From assembly GCA_025517565.1 (NCBI GenBank), contig JAOPKD010000007.1:62001-126000 (forward strand): a stretch of DNA of 64,000 nucleotides. Reading direction: 5' to 3'. A program made the position numbers and the translations under genes. The notes below the pieces were generated by a model that saw only the letters and a list, made by a program, of their open reading frames with translations, was not told the DNA's origin and ran no database searches. How positions within the stretch are numbered: the first letter of the stretch is position 1; every line of letters begins with the position of its first letter. This document shows positions 51,752 to 62,136 of this stretch, piece by piece. This DNA is from Halapricum hydrolyticum (lineage in GTDB: Archaea; Halobacteriota; Halobacteria; Halobacteriales; Haloarculaceae).

Positions 51752-51757
51752 TTATAA
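51752..51757 (+). promoter_or_regulatory. TATA box of the rhodanese/MBL gene
   Basis: TTATAA, about 30 bases upstream of the ATG at 51784. Confidence 0.55.
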
Positions 51758-51783
51758 CTTCGCCGAGCACGTACCGCTCGCGT

Positions 51784-52935
51784 ATGGTCGAGACGATCAC
51801 CGCCAGTCAATTGCGCGACTGGATCGACGCCGGCGAGTCGTTCGAGCTGCTCGATACACGTCCGGAGGACAGTTTCGACGCCTGGCACATCCAGGACGCG
51901 ATCCAGTACACCTACAAGCCCGATTTCGAGTTCGACGCCGGCGAATTCCGGGAGGCAACGGGCCTGTCGAGCGAGGACGAGGTCGTGACGATCTGCGCGA
52001 AGGGGATCTCCTCACACGATCTGGCGACCCAGCTCGAGGACAGCGGCTTCGAGGACGTCACCGTCGTCGAGGACGGCATGGAGGGCTGGAGCGAGGTCTA
52101 CGACGTCGTCGAGATCCCGACTGCGGGCGATCTCGAGGTACTCCAGTTCCAGCGACGCGCGAAGGGATGTCTGAGCTATCTGATCGCCGATCCGGCCGCC
52201 GAGGTCGCCGCCGTGGTCGATCCGACCCGCCACGTCGACCAGTTCGCCTCGGCCGCCTCGGAGCGTGGCTACTCCATCGAACACGTCTTCGACACCCACG
52301 TCCACGCCGACCACGTCTCCGGTGGCCGGGAACTGGCCGAGTACGTCGGTGCGACCTATTACCTCGGGGCCGACGCGGTCGATCGCGGCGTCACCGACGA
52401 CTACGAACCCCTGGAACGCAACGAGGTCGTCACGGTCGGCGAGCACGATCTCAAAGCCGTCCCGTCGCCCGGACACACCTCCGAGATCGTGAGTTACCTG
52501 CTCGACGACGAGGCAGTGCTGACCGGCGACACCCTGTTCGTGGATTCGGTCGGCCGGACAGAACTCCAGTTCGGTGACGGCGACGCCGACACCGGCGCAC
52601 AGCGGCTGTACGATTCGCTCCACCGCACGCTGCTCGCGGAACCCGACTCGATCACGGTGTTGCCCGGTCACTTCGCCGTCGGCGCCGACGGGTCGACCGA
52701 CGTGACGTCCGGCGAGCCCGTCTGTTCGACTATCGGCGACGTCCGGACAGAACTGGATCTCCTGTCCGTCGATCGCGACGCGTTCGTGCGTCGGCTCACG
52801 GACTCGCTGCCGGAGAAGCCGCCGAACTACGAGGAGATCATCGCCATCAACGCGGGTCGGAACGAACCCGAAGACGAGGCGGCGGCAACGGAACTGGAGC
52901 TCGGCCCCAACAACTGCGCGGCGAGCGGGGACTGA
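51784..52935 (+). CDS. Rhodanese-MBL fusion, persulfide dioxygenase-like hydrolase
   Basis: 383 residues. An N-terminal rhodanese domain (about 1-110) with active-site Cys in VVTICAKGISSHDL; then a metallo-beta-lactamase domain with THVHADHVSGG, SPGHTSEIV, LTGDTLFVDSVGRTEL and LPGHFAVG as metal ligands. Persulfide dioxygenases (ETHE1/Blh type) often have the two domains in the opposite order. It probably processes sulfane sulfur or glyoxalase-type thioesters. The last 20 residues contain one cysteine (NNCAASGD). Confidence 0.88.
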   Translation: MVETITASQLRDWIDAGESFELLDTRPEDSFDAWHIQDAIQYTYKPDFEFDAGEFREATGLSSEDEVVTICAKGISSHDLATQLEDSGFEDVTVVEDGMEGWSEVYDVVEIPTAGDLEVLQFQRRAKGCLSYLIADPAAEVAAVVDPTRHVDQFASAASERGYSIEHVFDTHVHADHVSGGRELAEYVGATYYLGADAVDRGVTDDYEPLERNEVVTVGEHDLKAVPSPGHTSEIVSYLLDDEAVLTGDTLFVDSVGRTELQFGDGDADTGAQRLYDSLHRTLLAEPDSITVLPGHFAVGADGSTDVTSGEPVCSTIGDVRTELDLLSVDRDAFVRRLTDSLPEKPPNYEEIIAINAGRNEPEDEAAATELELGPNNCAASGD

Positions 52936-52957
52936 ACGTGACGGTCGTCTCTCTCGG

Positions 52958-54037
52958 ATGAGCACAGACGCAACGACGCTCGCCCGGCGGCTGGTCGCGA
53001 CGCCGAGCCACGACGATCCTGACGAGGTCGGATCGCTGCTCGAATCCTGGCTCCGCGAGCACACGGACGCGACCGTCGAACGCGACGAGGTCGGGAACGT
53101 CTTCGCTCGCCGTGGCGGCGGAGACTGCTCGCTCGCGCTCGTCGGCCACCACGACGTCGTCCCGCCGGATCCCGGCCAGCAGGACGAGTCCGGATACGTC
53201 GTCGAGGAGCGCGACGGGCGGCTGTTCGGCCGTGGTAGTGCCGACATGAAGGGATCGCTGGCGGCGATGGCCTGTGCGTTTCGTGACAGCGACCCCGCCG
53301 GCGAACTCGTCTTCGCGTCGTTCGTCGGCGAGGAACAAGGCGGTACCGGCTGTCGAGCGGCGATCCGGGACGGGTTCGCCCCCGAGTACGCGGTCGTCGG
53401 TGAAGGCTCGACGGGCTACTCCGCCCCGGGCGTGACCGACGTCGCGGTCGCCCACAAGGGACGGCGTGCGAGCACGATCACGGCACGGGGGACGGCGGCT
53501 CACGCCAGCGAGCCCGGTGCTGGTACGAACGCTATCTACCGCGCGACCGACGCCGTCGACGTGATCCGGGGACTGTCCACTCCGGAGACAACAGTGCGAG
53601 GGAAGCGCGTACAGGGGAGCCTCGAAGTCACCGAGATCCACGGGGGAGACGCCTGGAACATGATCCCGGACCGGTGTACGGTGACCGTCGACGAGCGGAC
53701 CGTCCCCGGCGAACGGGCCGGACTTGAGACGGTCGAGTTGATCGAAGGCGTCACCTGGTCGGTCGAACAGGATCTGCCCCCGATGGCCTGCCGGGACGAA
53801 CGGTTCGCCGCCGTCGCGCTGGCGGTCGCACAGGCGATTCAGGACGGTGACCCGGAACACGTGGTCAAACCACACGCGACCGACGCGGGCTGGCTCGCCG
53901 CTGAAGCCGACACGCAGACGCTCGTGATCGGCGCCGCCGAGCCAGGTCAGGCCCACACAGCAGACGAAAGCGTCTCGACCGCCGCTCTGGAGCGCTGCCA
54001 GCGACTCTACCGGACGCTCGCCGAGCGGTTTCCGTGA
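52958..54037 (+). CDS. M20-family zinc peptidase/deacylase
   Basis: 359 residues. Co-catalytic zinc site: ALVGHHDVVPP, FGRGSADMKGSLAAM, VGEEQGGTGCRAAI, VVGEGSTGY and GQAHTADESVSTAAL. Lid domain about 180-290. The set is of the ArgE/DapE/LysK/CPG2 group, which cleaves acyl-amino acids or dipeptides. In archaea LysK or ArgE functions occur in lysine or arginine synthesis, but no such genes are adjacent, so substrate is not assigned. Starts 22 bases after the MBL gene, so the two are probably co-transcribed. Confidence 0.88.
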   Translation: MSTDATTLARRLVATPSHDDPDEVGSLLESWLREHTDATVERDEVGNVFARRGGGDCSLALVGHHDVVPPDPGQQDESGYVVEERDGRLFGRGSADMKGSLAAMACAFRDSDPAGELVFASFVGEEQGGTGCRAAIRDGFAPEYAVVGEGSTGYSAPGVTDVAVAHKGRRASTITARGTAAHASEPGAGTNAIYRATDAVDVIRGLSTPETTVRGKRVQGSLEVTEIHGGDAWNMIPDRCTVTVDERTVPGERAGLETVELIEGVTWSVEQDLPPMACRDERFAAVALAVAQAIQDGDPEHVVKPHATDAGWLAAEADTQTLVIGAAEPGQAHTADESVSTAALERCQRLYRTLAERFP

Positions 54038-54074
54038 CCCCGAATACTTTATCGCCGCGGTCGTATGCCCGGCC

Positions 54075-55577
54075 ATGTCAGCGGACACACCACAGGCATA
54101 CGACGACCTTCTCGAAGCGTATCGTCGGGTCAGCAATCTCGAATCTGCCGTCGGCGTCCTCTCCTGGGACCAGCAGGTGACGATGCCGGACGGCGGCGCG
54201 CCGGCACGGAGCCGACAGCTGTCGACGCTGTCCGGACTCCGACACGAACTGCTGACCGACGACGAGGTCGCCGACGCGCTCGACGCCGCCGCCGAAGCCG
54301 ACCTGAACGACGAACAGCAGGCAGTCGTCCGCGAGATACGGCGCGAACACGAGCGCGCCGCGGCGGTTCCCCGGGAGCTGATCGAGCAGATAAGCGCGAA
54401 GTCCTCCGAAGCACTCGAAGTCTGGGAGTCCGCGAAGGCCGAGTCGGACTTCTCGCAGTTCGCGCCCATACTGGAGGAACTGGTCGAGCTGCGCCGCGAG
54501 TACGCCGCCGAGATCGATCCCGATCGCGACCCCTACGCCGTCCTCTTCGAGGAGTACGAGCCCTATCTCGGACTGGAGACGGCCGAGGAAGTGCTCGAAC
54601 AGCTCCGCGAGGAACTCGTCCCGCTGATCGACGCCGTCGGCGACAGCGACGTCACGCTCCCGGATCCGTTCGCGGACGGGACGTACTCCGAGCAGGCACA
54701 GGAAGAGCTCTCGCGAGAGATCCTCACCGATCTGGGATACGACTGGGAGCGCGGGCGACTGGACACCTCGAGCCATCCGTTCACCTCGGGCAACCAGTTC
54801 GACTGCCGGGTCACTACACGATTCCTCGAAGACGATCCGCTGAGCGCGCTCACGGCGACGATCCACGAGTTCGGTCACGCCTTCTACAGCCTCGGCCTTC
54901 CGCAGGAAGAGTACGGGACGCCGCTGGGGTCGTCACGCAACCTCAGCGTCCACGAGTCCCAGTCGCGCCTCTGGGAGAACCACGTCGGCCGCAGCCGCCC
55001 GTTCTGGGAGCTGATCGAAGAGGACGTTCGCGGGGCCTTCGACGGGCTCGAGGATGTCGACGGAGAGGCGTTCTACCGGGCCGCGAACCGCGTCTACGAC
55101 GACAACCTCATCCGCGTCGACGCGGACGAGCTTACCTATCACATGCACATCGTCGTCCGCTTCGAGATCGAGCGCGACCTCGTCAACGGCGACCTGGACG
55201 TCGAAGACGTCCCCGAGGTGTGGAACGACAAGTACGAGCAGTACCTGGGTGTCCGGCCCGAAAACGACGCCGAGGGAGCGCTGCAGGACATCCACTGGAG
55301 CCACGGCAACTTCGGGTACTTCCCGACGTACACGCTGGGCAGCGTCATGGCGGCCCAGCTCTACGCGGCTGCAGAGGACGACCTCGGCGACCTGGACGAG
55401 GCGATCCACGAAGGCGAGTTCGAGGACCTCCAGACGTGGCTCCGAGAGAACGTCCACCGCCACGGTGCGCGGTACACGACAGATGAACTCGTTGAACTCG
55501 CGACCGGCGAGTCCTACACCGCCGATTACTTCCTTGACTACGTGACAGAGAAGTACAGCGAGCTGTACGAGCTGTGA
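54075..55577 (+). CDS. M32 family carboxypeptidase
   Basis: 500 residues. HExxH zinc motif in TATIHEFGHAFYSLGL (about 264-268), followed by the family's SRNLSVHESQSRLWENHVGR (third ligand Glu) and YHMHIVVRFEIERDLVNGDL. All-helical thermolysin-like enzyme that removes C-terminal residues of peptides. The start MSADTPQAYDDLLEAYRRVS and length match haloarchaeal homologues. 37 bases after the M20 gene, same strand. Confidence 0.95.
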   Translation: MSADTPQAYDDLLEAYRRVSNLESAVGVLSWDQQVTMPDGGAPARSRQLSTLSGLRHELLTDDEVADALDAAAEADLNDEQQAVVREIRREHERAAAVPRELIEQISAKSSEALEVWESAKAESDFSQFAPILEELVELRREYAAEIDPDRDPYAVLFEEYEPYLGLETAEEVLEQLREELVPLIDAVGDSDVTLPDPFADGTYSEQAQEELSREILTDLGYDWERGRLDTSSHPFTSGNQFDCRVTTRFLEDDPLSALTATIHEFGHAFYSLGLPQEEYGTPLGSSRNLSVHESQSRLWENHVGRSRPFWELIEEDVRGAFDGLEDVDGEAFYRAANRVYDDNLIRVDADELTYHMHIVVRFEIERDLVNGDLDVEDVPEVWNDKYEQYLGVRPENDAEGALQDIHWSHGNFGYFPTYTLGSVMAAQLYAAAEDDLGDLDEAIHEGEFEDLQTWLRENVHRHGARYTTDELVELATGESYTADYFLDYVTEKYSELYEL

Positions 55578-55708
55578 TTCGTCCCGAGGATCGGACCTGT
55601 TCGGTCTGAAAGCGGTCGATTTATAAGCTCCGGAAAGGCTGACGGAGATTCCCTGAAACGTTCGTTCTTGGGCGATCGAGACGGGTTCGACCTCGTCTCG
55701 TCTAGCAA

Positions 55709-55715
55709 CTTTTAA
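55709..55715 (+). promoter_or_regulatory. TATA box of dnaK
   Basis: CTTTTAA centred about 32 bases upstream of the dnaK ATG. Confidence 0.5.
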
Positions 55716-55743
55716 CCGGGTCAGACGGGTAGGTATCGCCAAC

Positions 55744-57654
55744 ATGGCGAGTAACAAGATCCTCGGAATCGACCTGGGGACGACCAACTCTGCGTTTGCG
55801 GTGATGGAAGGGGCCGACCCGGAGATCATCGTCAACAGTGAAGGCGAACGGACGACACCCTCCGTCGTCGCGTTCGACGACAGCGAACGACTGGTGGGCA
55901 AGCCGGCCAAGAACCAGGCCGTCAAGAACCCCGAGCAGACCATCCAGTCGATCAAGCGCCACATGGGCGAGGACGACTACACGGTCGAACTAGACGGCGA
56001 AGAGTACACGCCCGAGCAAGTCTCGGCGATGATCCTCCAGAAGATCAAACACGACGCCGAGGAGTACCTGGGCGACGAGATTGAGAAGGCCGTCATCACG
56101 GTCCCGGCGTACTTCAACGATCGACAGCGCCAGGCGACCAAAGACGCCGGCGAGATCGCCGGCTTCGAGGTCGAGCGGATCGTCAACGAGCCGACTGCGG
56201 CCTCGATGGCCTACGGACTGGACGACGAGTCCGACCAGACGGTACTCGTCTACGACCTCGGGGGCGGAACCTTCGACGTCTCTATCTTGGATCTCGGCGG
56301 CGGCGTCTACGAGGTCGTCGCCACGAACGGTGACAACGACCTCGGTGGCGATGACTGGGACCAGGCCATCATCGACTGGCTGGCCGACGAGTTCGAGGAC
56401 GAACACGGCATCGACCTGACCGAGGACCGCCAGGCCCTCCAGCGGCTGAAAGACGCCGCCGAAGAGGCCAAGATCGAACTCTCCTCCCGGAAGGAAGCCG
56501 AGATCAACCTGCCGTTCATCACGGCGACTGACGACGGACCGGTCCACCTCGAGAAGTCGCTCACGCGAGCGAAGTTCGAGAGCCTGACCGAGGACCTGGT
56601 CGAGCGGACGGTCGGCCCGACCGAGCAGGCGCTTGAAGACGCCGACTACGGCAAAAGCGACATCGACGAAGTCCTGCTCGTCGGCGGATCGACCCGGATG
56701 CCGATGATCCAGGAGAAAGTCGAAGAGCTGACCGGCCAGGATCCCAAGAAGAACGTCAACCCCGACGAGGCCGTCGCACTTGGCGCGGCGATCCAGGGCG
56801 GCGTGCTGTCCGGTGACGTCGACGACATCGTTCTGCTGGACGTGACGCCCCTCTCGCTGGGTGTCGAGGTCAAGGGCGGACTGTTCGAGCGACTCATCGA
56901 GAAGAACACCACGATCCCGACCGAAGAGTCCAAGATCTTCACGACCGCCGCGGCCAACCAGACCCAGGTCCAGATCCGCGTCTTCCAGGGAGAACGCGAG
57001 ATCGCGGAAGAGAACGAGCTGCTCGGGGAGTTCACGCTCGCAGGGATCCCGCCGGCGCCCGCCGGCACCCCGCAGATCGAGGTGACGTTCTCCATCGACG
57101 AGAACGGGATCGTCAACGTCTCCGCCGAGGACAAGGGGTCGGGCAACAAGGAAGACATCACCATCGAGGGCGGCGCTGGCCTGAGCGACGAGCAGATCGA
57201 GCAGATGCAAGAAGAGGCCGAGAAACACGCCGAAGAGGACGAACAGCGCCGCCAGCGCATCGAGGCGCGCAACGAGGCCGAGGCAACTGTCCGGCGCGCC
57301 GAGACCCTGCTGGAAGAAAACGAGGAAAACGTCGACGACGACCTCCGCGAATCCATCGAAGCCAAGATCGAAGACGTCCAGGAGACGCTCGAAGACGAGG
57401 ACGCCGGGAAAGAGGACTACGAGGAAGTCACCGAGGCGCTGACCGAAGAGTTACAGGAGATCGGCAAGCAGATGTACCAGGAGCAGGCCCAGCAGGCTGC
57501 CGGCGGCGCGGGCGGCGCTGCGGGTGCCGGTCCTGGCGGTGCCGCAGGCGCTGGACCCGGCGGCGCGGCCGGTCCCGGTGCGGGTGCAGCCGGGCAGGGT
57601 GAGGAGTACGTCGACGCCGACTTCGAAGACGTCGACGAAGACGAAGACGAGTAA
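55744..57654 (+). CDS. dnaK: Chaperone protein DnaK (Hsp70)
   Basis: 636 residues. ATPase domain motifs [57 protein letters not shown] and [14 protein letters not shown]; linker [13 protein letters not shown]; substrate domain TNSS-type loop ([20 protein letters not shown]). The C-terminal lid ends in a Gly/Ala-rich, then very acidic, tail. Folding chaperone working with DnaJ and GrpE; grpE, usually next to it in haloarchaea, is absent in this window. It converges on the membrane gene at 57669. Confidence 0.97.
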   Translation: MASNKILGIDLGTTNSAFAVMEGADPEIIVNSEGERTTPSVVAFDDSERLVGKPAKNQAVKNPEQTIQSIKRHMGEDDYTVELDGEEYTPEQVSAMILQKIKHDAEEYLGDEIEKAVITVPAYFNDRQRQATKDAGEIAGFEVERIVNEPTAASMAYGLDDESDQTVLVYDLGGGTFDVSILDLGGGVYEVVATNGDNDLGGDDWDQAIIDWLADEFEDEHGIDLTEDRQALQRLKDAAEEAKIELSSRKEAEINLPFITATDDGPVHLEKSLTRAKFESLTEDLVERTVGPTEQALEDADYGKSDIDEVLLVGGSTRMPMIQEKVEELTGQDPKKNVNPDEAVALGAAIQGGVLSGDVDDIVLLDVTPLSLGVEVKGGLFERLIEKNTTIPTEESKIFTTAAANQTQVQIRVFQGEREIAEENELLGEFTLAGIPPAPAGTPQIEVTFSIDENGIVNVSAEDKGSGNKEDITIEGGAGLSDEQIEQMQEEAEKHAEEDEQRRQRIEARNEAEATVRRAETLLEENEENVDDDLRESIEAKIEDVQETLEDEDAGKEDYEEVTEALTEELQEIGKQMYQEQAQQAAGGAGGAAGAGPGGAAGAGPGGAAGPGAGAAGQGEEYVDADFEDVDEDEDE

Positions 57655-57668
57655 CGCGAGTCAAGTCT

Positions 57669-59027
57669 TCACGATCCAGTGTTTCGCTGCTTACGCGTCT
57701 GGCGTACCGATCGGCCGTAAGCGTACGCGAATCCGCCGGCCGTGCCGGCCACGAGCGCCCAGGGGACGTACACCAGCGGGAAGAGCATCTCCGCGTACCC
57801 ACGGTACGGGCCAGTACCGACGACGATCAACAGCGGCGAGGCGACGATGGTCCCGGCCAGCACGACCGTGGCGCGCTGCCGTTCGGCCAGCGCCAGCGGC
57901 AGAAACAGAAGCGGCACGAACAACCCGACGGTCCCTGCGTACACGACCGCGCCCCGAGTATTCGCTCCGAGCCCCCAGACCCCCACGAGGAGCATCGTGA
58001 CGGCGACTACGACACCCGTCTCGACGAGCCGACGCGTCGAGACGTCAGTTCGATCCACCAGCAGGTACTGCGCGACGACGGCGATCGGTATCGCGAGCGA
58101 CGGAAGCCCCGAAACCACGCCCGCGAACAGCGTCTGAAAGAGGACAGCGTTTTCCGAACCGATCGAGACGCCCCCGGAAACCGGTGCGAGTAGCAGACTG
58201 GCGAGAGCGAGTCCAGCGCCAGTGCCGAGCAGACTCCGTGCCCGCCCGAAGCGTGACAGTCGGGCGAGGGTGTCCCCGTGACGGACCAGGATCACGACGA
58301 AGGCCGCGAGGATCGCGGCCGGGAACGGGGCGGGCCCGGGCACGGAATCGAGCTTGAGCTGTGCGACGTCGGCCCAGATGCCGAGATTCGCGGCGGCAGT
58401 GGCTACGAGGCCGGAATCGGATCCGAAGACGAGATACCAGCCGCCGGAGATCGTTCGATCGAACCTGTCGCCGTGCACACCGGTCAACACGAGCGTCGTC
58501 TCGTTCGCGTCGATCCAGTCCCGATCGTCGACGAACGCCGATCGAACCGGATCCCGGACGAGGACTGATTCCGGCGGGCCGCGGACGACGATCCGGTCGG
58601 CATTGACGCCGAACCACTCGGCGTCTCCACCGGTGTGAAAGTAATCGACGACGAGGACGCCGCCCGCGCTGCGGTGCCCCATCCGTGCCCCTTCGTGTGA
58701 CAGCTCGACGCCGTCCGGGGTCGAAGTCACCGACAGGGTCCGGACTGACGATCCGTTCGGGGAGTCCGACAGTTCGCGGCGTGCCGCCGTCCGGATCGCT
58801 TCTGCGTCCGGTTGTCCGTCCAGTTCGAGCGTGACCGTCCAGCGACTGGCGCCGTCCTCGCCGATATCGATCACGACGGTCGAGTGCTCGACAGTGCTGT
58901 TTTCGACCACATCGTCCGTGCAGACGTCACAGAGCGGCGACGGGGGTGGTCGAGCGGCGACAGCACTACCCAGGAGCAGGAGTACTGTGACGACCGAAAG
59001 AGAGACCAGCACCTGACGGCGGCGCAT
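57669..59027 (-). CDS. Large membrane protein with N-terminal extracellular domain
   Basis: 452 residues. Signal peptide or first helix (about 6-24), then an external domain of about 170 residues with N-glycosylation sequons (NST, NGS, NET) and a possible disulfide pair (LCDVCTD), followed by eight membrane helices between about 215 and 440 and a short basic end (GRSVRQTRKQRNTGS). The plan resembles other haloarchaeal surface proteins such as rhomboid- or DUF-type, but no catalytic motif is visible. Family not recognised. Confidence 0.72.
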   Translation of the reverse strand: MRRRQVLVSLSVVTVLLLLGSAVAARPPPSPLCDVCTDDVVENSTVEHSTVVIDIGEDGASRWTVTLELDGQPDAEAIRTAARRELSDSPNGSSVRTLSVTSTPDGVELSHEGARMGHRSAGGVLVVDYFHTGGDAEWFGVNADRIVVRGPPESVLVRDPVRSAFVDDRDWIDANETTLVLTGVHGDRFDRTISGGWYLVFGSDSGLVATAAANLGIWADVAQLKLDSVPGPAPFPAAILAAFVVILVRHGDTLARLSRFGRARSLLGTGAGLALASLLLAPVSGGVSIGSENAVLFQTLFAGVVSGLPSLAIPIAVVAQYLLVDRTDVSTRRLVETGVVVAVTMLLVGVWGLGANTRGAVVYAGTVGLFVPLLFLPLALAERQRATVVLAGTIVASPLLIVVGTGPYRGYAEMLFPLVYVPWALVAGTAGGFAYAYGRSVRQTRKQRNTGS

Positions 59028-59101
59028 ATTCGTCTGGTGATAGTTAGACTACATAATGGTGGGTGTTTCGTCAGCGAGTGACGGCGCGGACCGGGTCCCA
59101 G

Positions 59102-60166
59102 TCACAGATCCTGGCTGAGCGGTTCGTCGGCGATCTGCCGGCGCAGACCACCGAGCGTTTCGGCGTCGAGCCCGCCAAGACAGGCCTCGATGACGGCACC
59201 GACCTCCTGGCGAGAGATCTTCACACCCTCCGGCCGAAGCACGTCCTCGGGCCGCGATTCGATCTCTCTGAGCGTGCCCACCGCGAGTAGGTACGGAATT
59301 GCCCACGCTGCAGTGCGGTTACCCGCTCGTTCGGGGACGTGTTCGAGCCAGGTCTGGGCGTCGTCGAGATAGTCACGTGCGTCCTCGATCGTGCGTCGAA
59401 CGACCGTGACGACACCGTCGACGCTGTCCGGGTCGTCGAGGGCGCCCTGATCGACGTCTTCCGCCTCCAGCTCGTCGGCAGGCAGATAGACGTTGTCTTC
59501 CTCGTGGAAGTCCGCGCCGACGTCTTTGGCGATGTTCACGAGTTGCAGTGCGAGCCCGAACGCTTCGGCGTTCTCTTCCAGGGGCTCACAGGTCCCGGAT
59601 GGCGTCTCCTCGCCACAGACGAGATTCGTCACGAGTTCGCCGACGGTTCCGGCGGCGTAGTGGCAGTACTCGTGGAGTTCCTGTCGAGCCTGCAGGCGCA
59701 GCCCGCCTTCGGAGGCATACCGCCTGACGAACGTCGCCATCCCACCGACCAGCTCCCGAGCCGGTGGCCGGATCGCCTCGCGGATTCGCTCGGGCCGGGA
59801 TTCGAACACCCGCAGGACGCGATCGGTCTGGGCGACGAGTTCCCAGTCTGCGCCCCCGTCGTCTGGGACCCACGCTGCGACGTCGTTTTCGAACGCTTCG
59901 ACGGTCGTGGTATCTGCCGGATCGAGCACCGAATCGTACGTCTCCAGCAGCGCTGCCTTTTGCTCGGGGGGTATGTGACCTGCGTCCTCGATCGTATCCG
60001 GGACCCGACACAGGAGATATCCCACACAGATCGACGAAGCCATGGGCTCTTCGAGTACGTCGATCGTGATCGCAAAGGTTCTGGAGACGTCCTGGACGAT
60101 CTCGTGACTCCAGGCGAGATCGCGCTCGATCGTCGCCGCGTCGGCGGTTTCCGAAGTATCGGCCAT
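59102..60166 (-). CDS. Squalene/phytoene synthase
   Basis: 354 residues. Two Asp-rich motifs: VPDTIEDAGH (about residues 54-63) and VNIAKDVGADFHEEDNVYLP (about 210-229), and SRTFAITIDVLEEPM at the start. It condenses two prenyl diphosphates head to head. The variant DTIED with NIxKDxxxD is more like squalene synthase than phytoene synthase; both exist in haloarchaea and feed membrane squalene or bacterioruberin carotenoids. Stand-alone; a TATA box lies 30 bases upstream. Confidence 0.87.
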   Translation of the reverse strand: MADTSETADAATIERDLAWSHEIVQDVSRTFAITIDVLEEPMASSICVGYLLCRVPDTIEDAGHIPPEQKAALLETYDSVLDPADTTTVEAFENDVAAWVPDDGGADWELVAQTDRVLRVFESRPERIREAIRPPARELVGGMATFVRRYASEGGLRLQARQELHEYCHYAAGTVGELVTNLVCGEETPSGTCEPLEENAEAFGLALQLVNIAKDVGADFHEEDNVYLPADELEAEDVDQGALDDPDSVDGVVTVVRRTIEDARDYLDDAQTWLEHVPERAGNRTAAWAIPYLLAVGTLREIESRPEDVLRPEGVKISRQEVGAVIEACLGGLDAETLGGLRRQIADEPLSQDL

Positions 60167-60192
60167 TTGCTGTATCGTTCGTTAGGGTTGGA

Positions 60193-60202
60193 GGTTAAAA
60201 AC
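60193..60202 (-). promoter_or_regulatory. TATA box of the squalene/phytoene synthase gene
   Basis: GTTTTTAACC on the minus strand, about 30 bases upstream of the ATG at 60166. Confidence 0.55.
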
Positions 60203-60339
60203 TCCGCCACATTCGCGACCAGAGTGCAGTCTACCCACGGTGGTCCGGCTCACCGCGGTCATACTGCCGGCCACAACAGTTCGAAATGATTCGCTACCCC
60301 GGAGTGGCGAATATCCTTACAAACGTACAGCCGGCAGTA

Positions 60340-61128
60340 TCAGTCCGTCCGCGGCAGTGCCAGCGCCCCGATACCCAGGGCGATCAGTGCCAGTCCGGTC
60401 AGAATCGCGAGGTTGACGAGCGGATCTTCCCCGCCGTAAGAGGCGAGCACGACGCCGTCGACGAGCGCGGGATTGTCGAACGTCGCCGCGCGCACGCCCC
60501 GGGAGAAATACGTCAGCGGCGACAGCTCCAGCAGGGGGTGGAACCACTCGGGCAACAGCGACGGCGGGACGAACGTCTCCGAGAGGAACAACAGTGGGAG
60601 CGCGATCGCGTTGCTGGCCGCGATGACGCCGTCCTGTGACTCCGTGATCGCCCCTAGCAGCGCACCGATCCCGCAGAACAGCGCCACACCGGCAGCGACG
60701 AACGGGACCAGAAGCGGCGACAGGACGATATCCGCGCCGGTGACCGCGAGCAACAGCCCGAGCAACAGCAGCGCGGCCAGGCCGATGACCGCGACGTTGA
60801 CGACCGTCTGTGCGAGCAACCACTCCCAGCGCCGCAGCGGCGTGGTCGCCAGCTTCTCGAAGCGGTTGCCCTCGCGGTGGCGCGCCACCTCGCTGCCGAC
60901 CCTGGACAGCGGTGTGAACAGCACGACGACAGCGAGATAACCCGGGACGTAGTACCCGGGCGGTTCGGTGAAGAGCCCGCCACCGGTCGGCTGTGTCTCG
61001 ACCAGCGCGCCGAAGATGAAGACGATCAGAAGCGGGAACAGGAAGGTGAAGAACACGGCCGTCCGCCGCCGGAGGAAAGACAGCGCCGCCGCCCGGGAGG
61101 AGGCACGGACTCGGCCGAGTCGGCTCAT
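60340..61128 (-). CDS. ABC-2 transporter permease
   Basis: 262 residues with six membrane helices; the first follows a basic N-terminus (AALSFLRRRTAVFFTFLFPL), and LSETFVPPSLLPEWFHPLLE with LSPLTYFSRGVRAATF is the ABC-2 permease signature. Overlaps the ATPase gene by four bases. Function as drug, lipid or polysaccharide exporter cannot be decided. Confidence 0.9.
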   Translation of the reverse strand: MSRLGRVRASSRAAALSFLRRRTAVFFTFLFPLLIVFIFGALVETQPTGGGLFTEPPGYYVPGYLAVVVLFTPLSRVGSEVARHREGNRFEKLATTPLRRWEWLLAQTVVNVAVIGLAALLLLGLLLAVTGADIVLSPLLVPFVAAGVALFCGIGALLGAITESQDGVIAASNAIALPLLFLSETFVPPSLLPEWFHPLLELSPLTYFSRGVRAATFDNPALVDGVVLASYGGEDPLVNLAILTGLALIALGIGALALPRTD

Positions 61129-62084
61129 CGCTCACCTCCGTCGGCCGCAACCGGACTCGCTGCCTCCAGTTCGGTCGGATCGAGCGGGTCACCGCCGTGG
61201 CCGACTGCCGTGCCGGTCAGTTCGAGATAGACGTCTTCCATGTCCGGTTCGCGCCAGGTCAGCGAGGCGGGGGTGATCCCCGAGTCGGTCAGCCGATCGA
61301 CGACGGCACCGATCTCCGTCGGCGAGACGTCGTGCACGACGAGCCGTCCGTCGCTGCGGGTCGTCTCGAACCCGATCGACGGCGTTGTCTGGGGTTCCCC
61401 GTCGAGATCGATCACGAGCCGTGTCTGTCCGCCGTACTCGTCGATCAGCGCCTGTGGGGCGTCTAGCGCGAGCAGTTCGCCGTCCGAGAGCAGGCCGACC
61501 CGGTCGGCCAGCCGCTCGACCTCGGCCATGTAGTGGGTCGTCAGGACGATCGTCGTCCCGGTGTCCGCGAGACCTTCGAGCAGCCGCCAGACCGCCCGGC
61601 GGCCCGCAGGGTCGATCCCGGTCGTCGGTTCGTCCAGCACGAGCAGATCGGGATCGTTGACCAGCGCCGTCCCGACACAGACCCGACGCTGCTGGCCGCC
61701 CGAGAGGTCCTCGTAGGCCGTTCCGGTTGCGTCTTCGAGACCGACGTCCGAGAGCACGGCCGCGACGTCGCGCGTGTGGTCGTAGAGACCGGCGTAGTAC
61801 TCGATCAGCTCTCGTGCGGTCAGCCGAGCTGGCGGGTCGAACGACTGCGGGAGCAGACCGATCCGCGATCGATTGACCGTTCGGGACGATTCACCGAACA
61901 GTTCGACCGCCCCTTCAGCGTCTGTCGTGCCCGTCAGCGCACGGACGAGCGTCGTCTTGCCGGCGCCGTTGGGTCCGACGAGTCCCAGCACCTCGCCCTC
62001 GCCGACCGAAAGCGAGACGCCCGCGAGTGCGACCGTGTCGCCGTAGGTGCGGGCGAGATCCCGCGCGACGAGTACGTCAGTCAT
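61125..62084 (-). CDS. ABC transporter ATP-binding protein, DrrA-like
   Basis: 319 residues from the ATG at 62084. Walker A GLVGPNGAGKTTLVRALTG, signature DLSGGQQRRVCVGTALV, Walker B LLVLDEPTTGIDPAGRRAVW and TTHYMAEVERLADRVGLLSD. The C-terminal extension of about 90 residues (DLDGEPQTTPSIGFETTRSD) is the DUF4162-type domain of DrrA exporters. With the overlapping permease it makes a complete two-gene ABC-2 exporter. Confidence 0.94.
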   Translation of the reverse strand: MTDVLVARDLARTYGDTVALAGVSLSVGEGEVLGLVGPNGAGKTTLVRALTGTTDAEGAVELFGESSRTVNRSRIGLLPQSFDPPARLTARELIEYYAGLYDHTRDVAAVLSDVGLEDATGTAYEDLSGGQQRRVCVGTALVNDPDLLVLDEPTTGIDPAGRRAVWRLLEGLADTGTTIVLTTHYMAEVERLADRVGLLSDGELLALDAPQALIDEYGGQTRLVIDLDGEPQTTPSIGFETTRSDGRLVVHDVSPTEIGAVVDRLTDSGITPASLTWREPDMEDVYLELTGTAVGHGGDPLDPTELEAASPVAADGGER

Positions 62085-62136
62085 ACACCCCTCTCGGGGC
62101 ACGCGCGGCAAAGCCGGTTCGGTTCCGGCATGGCCG

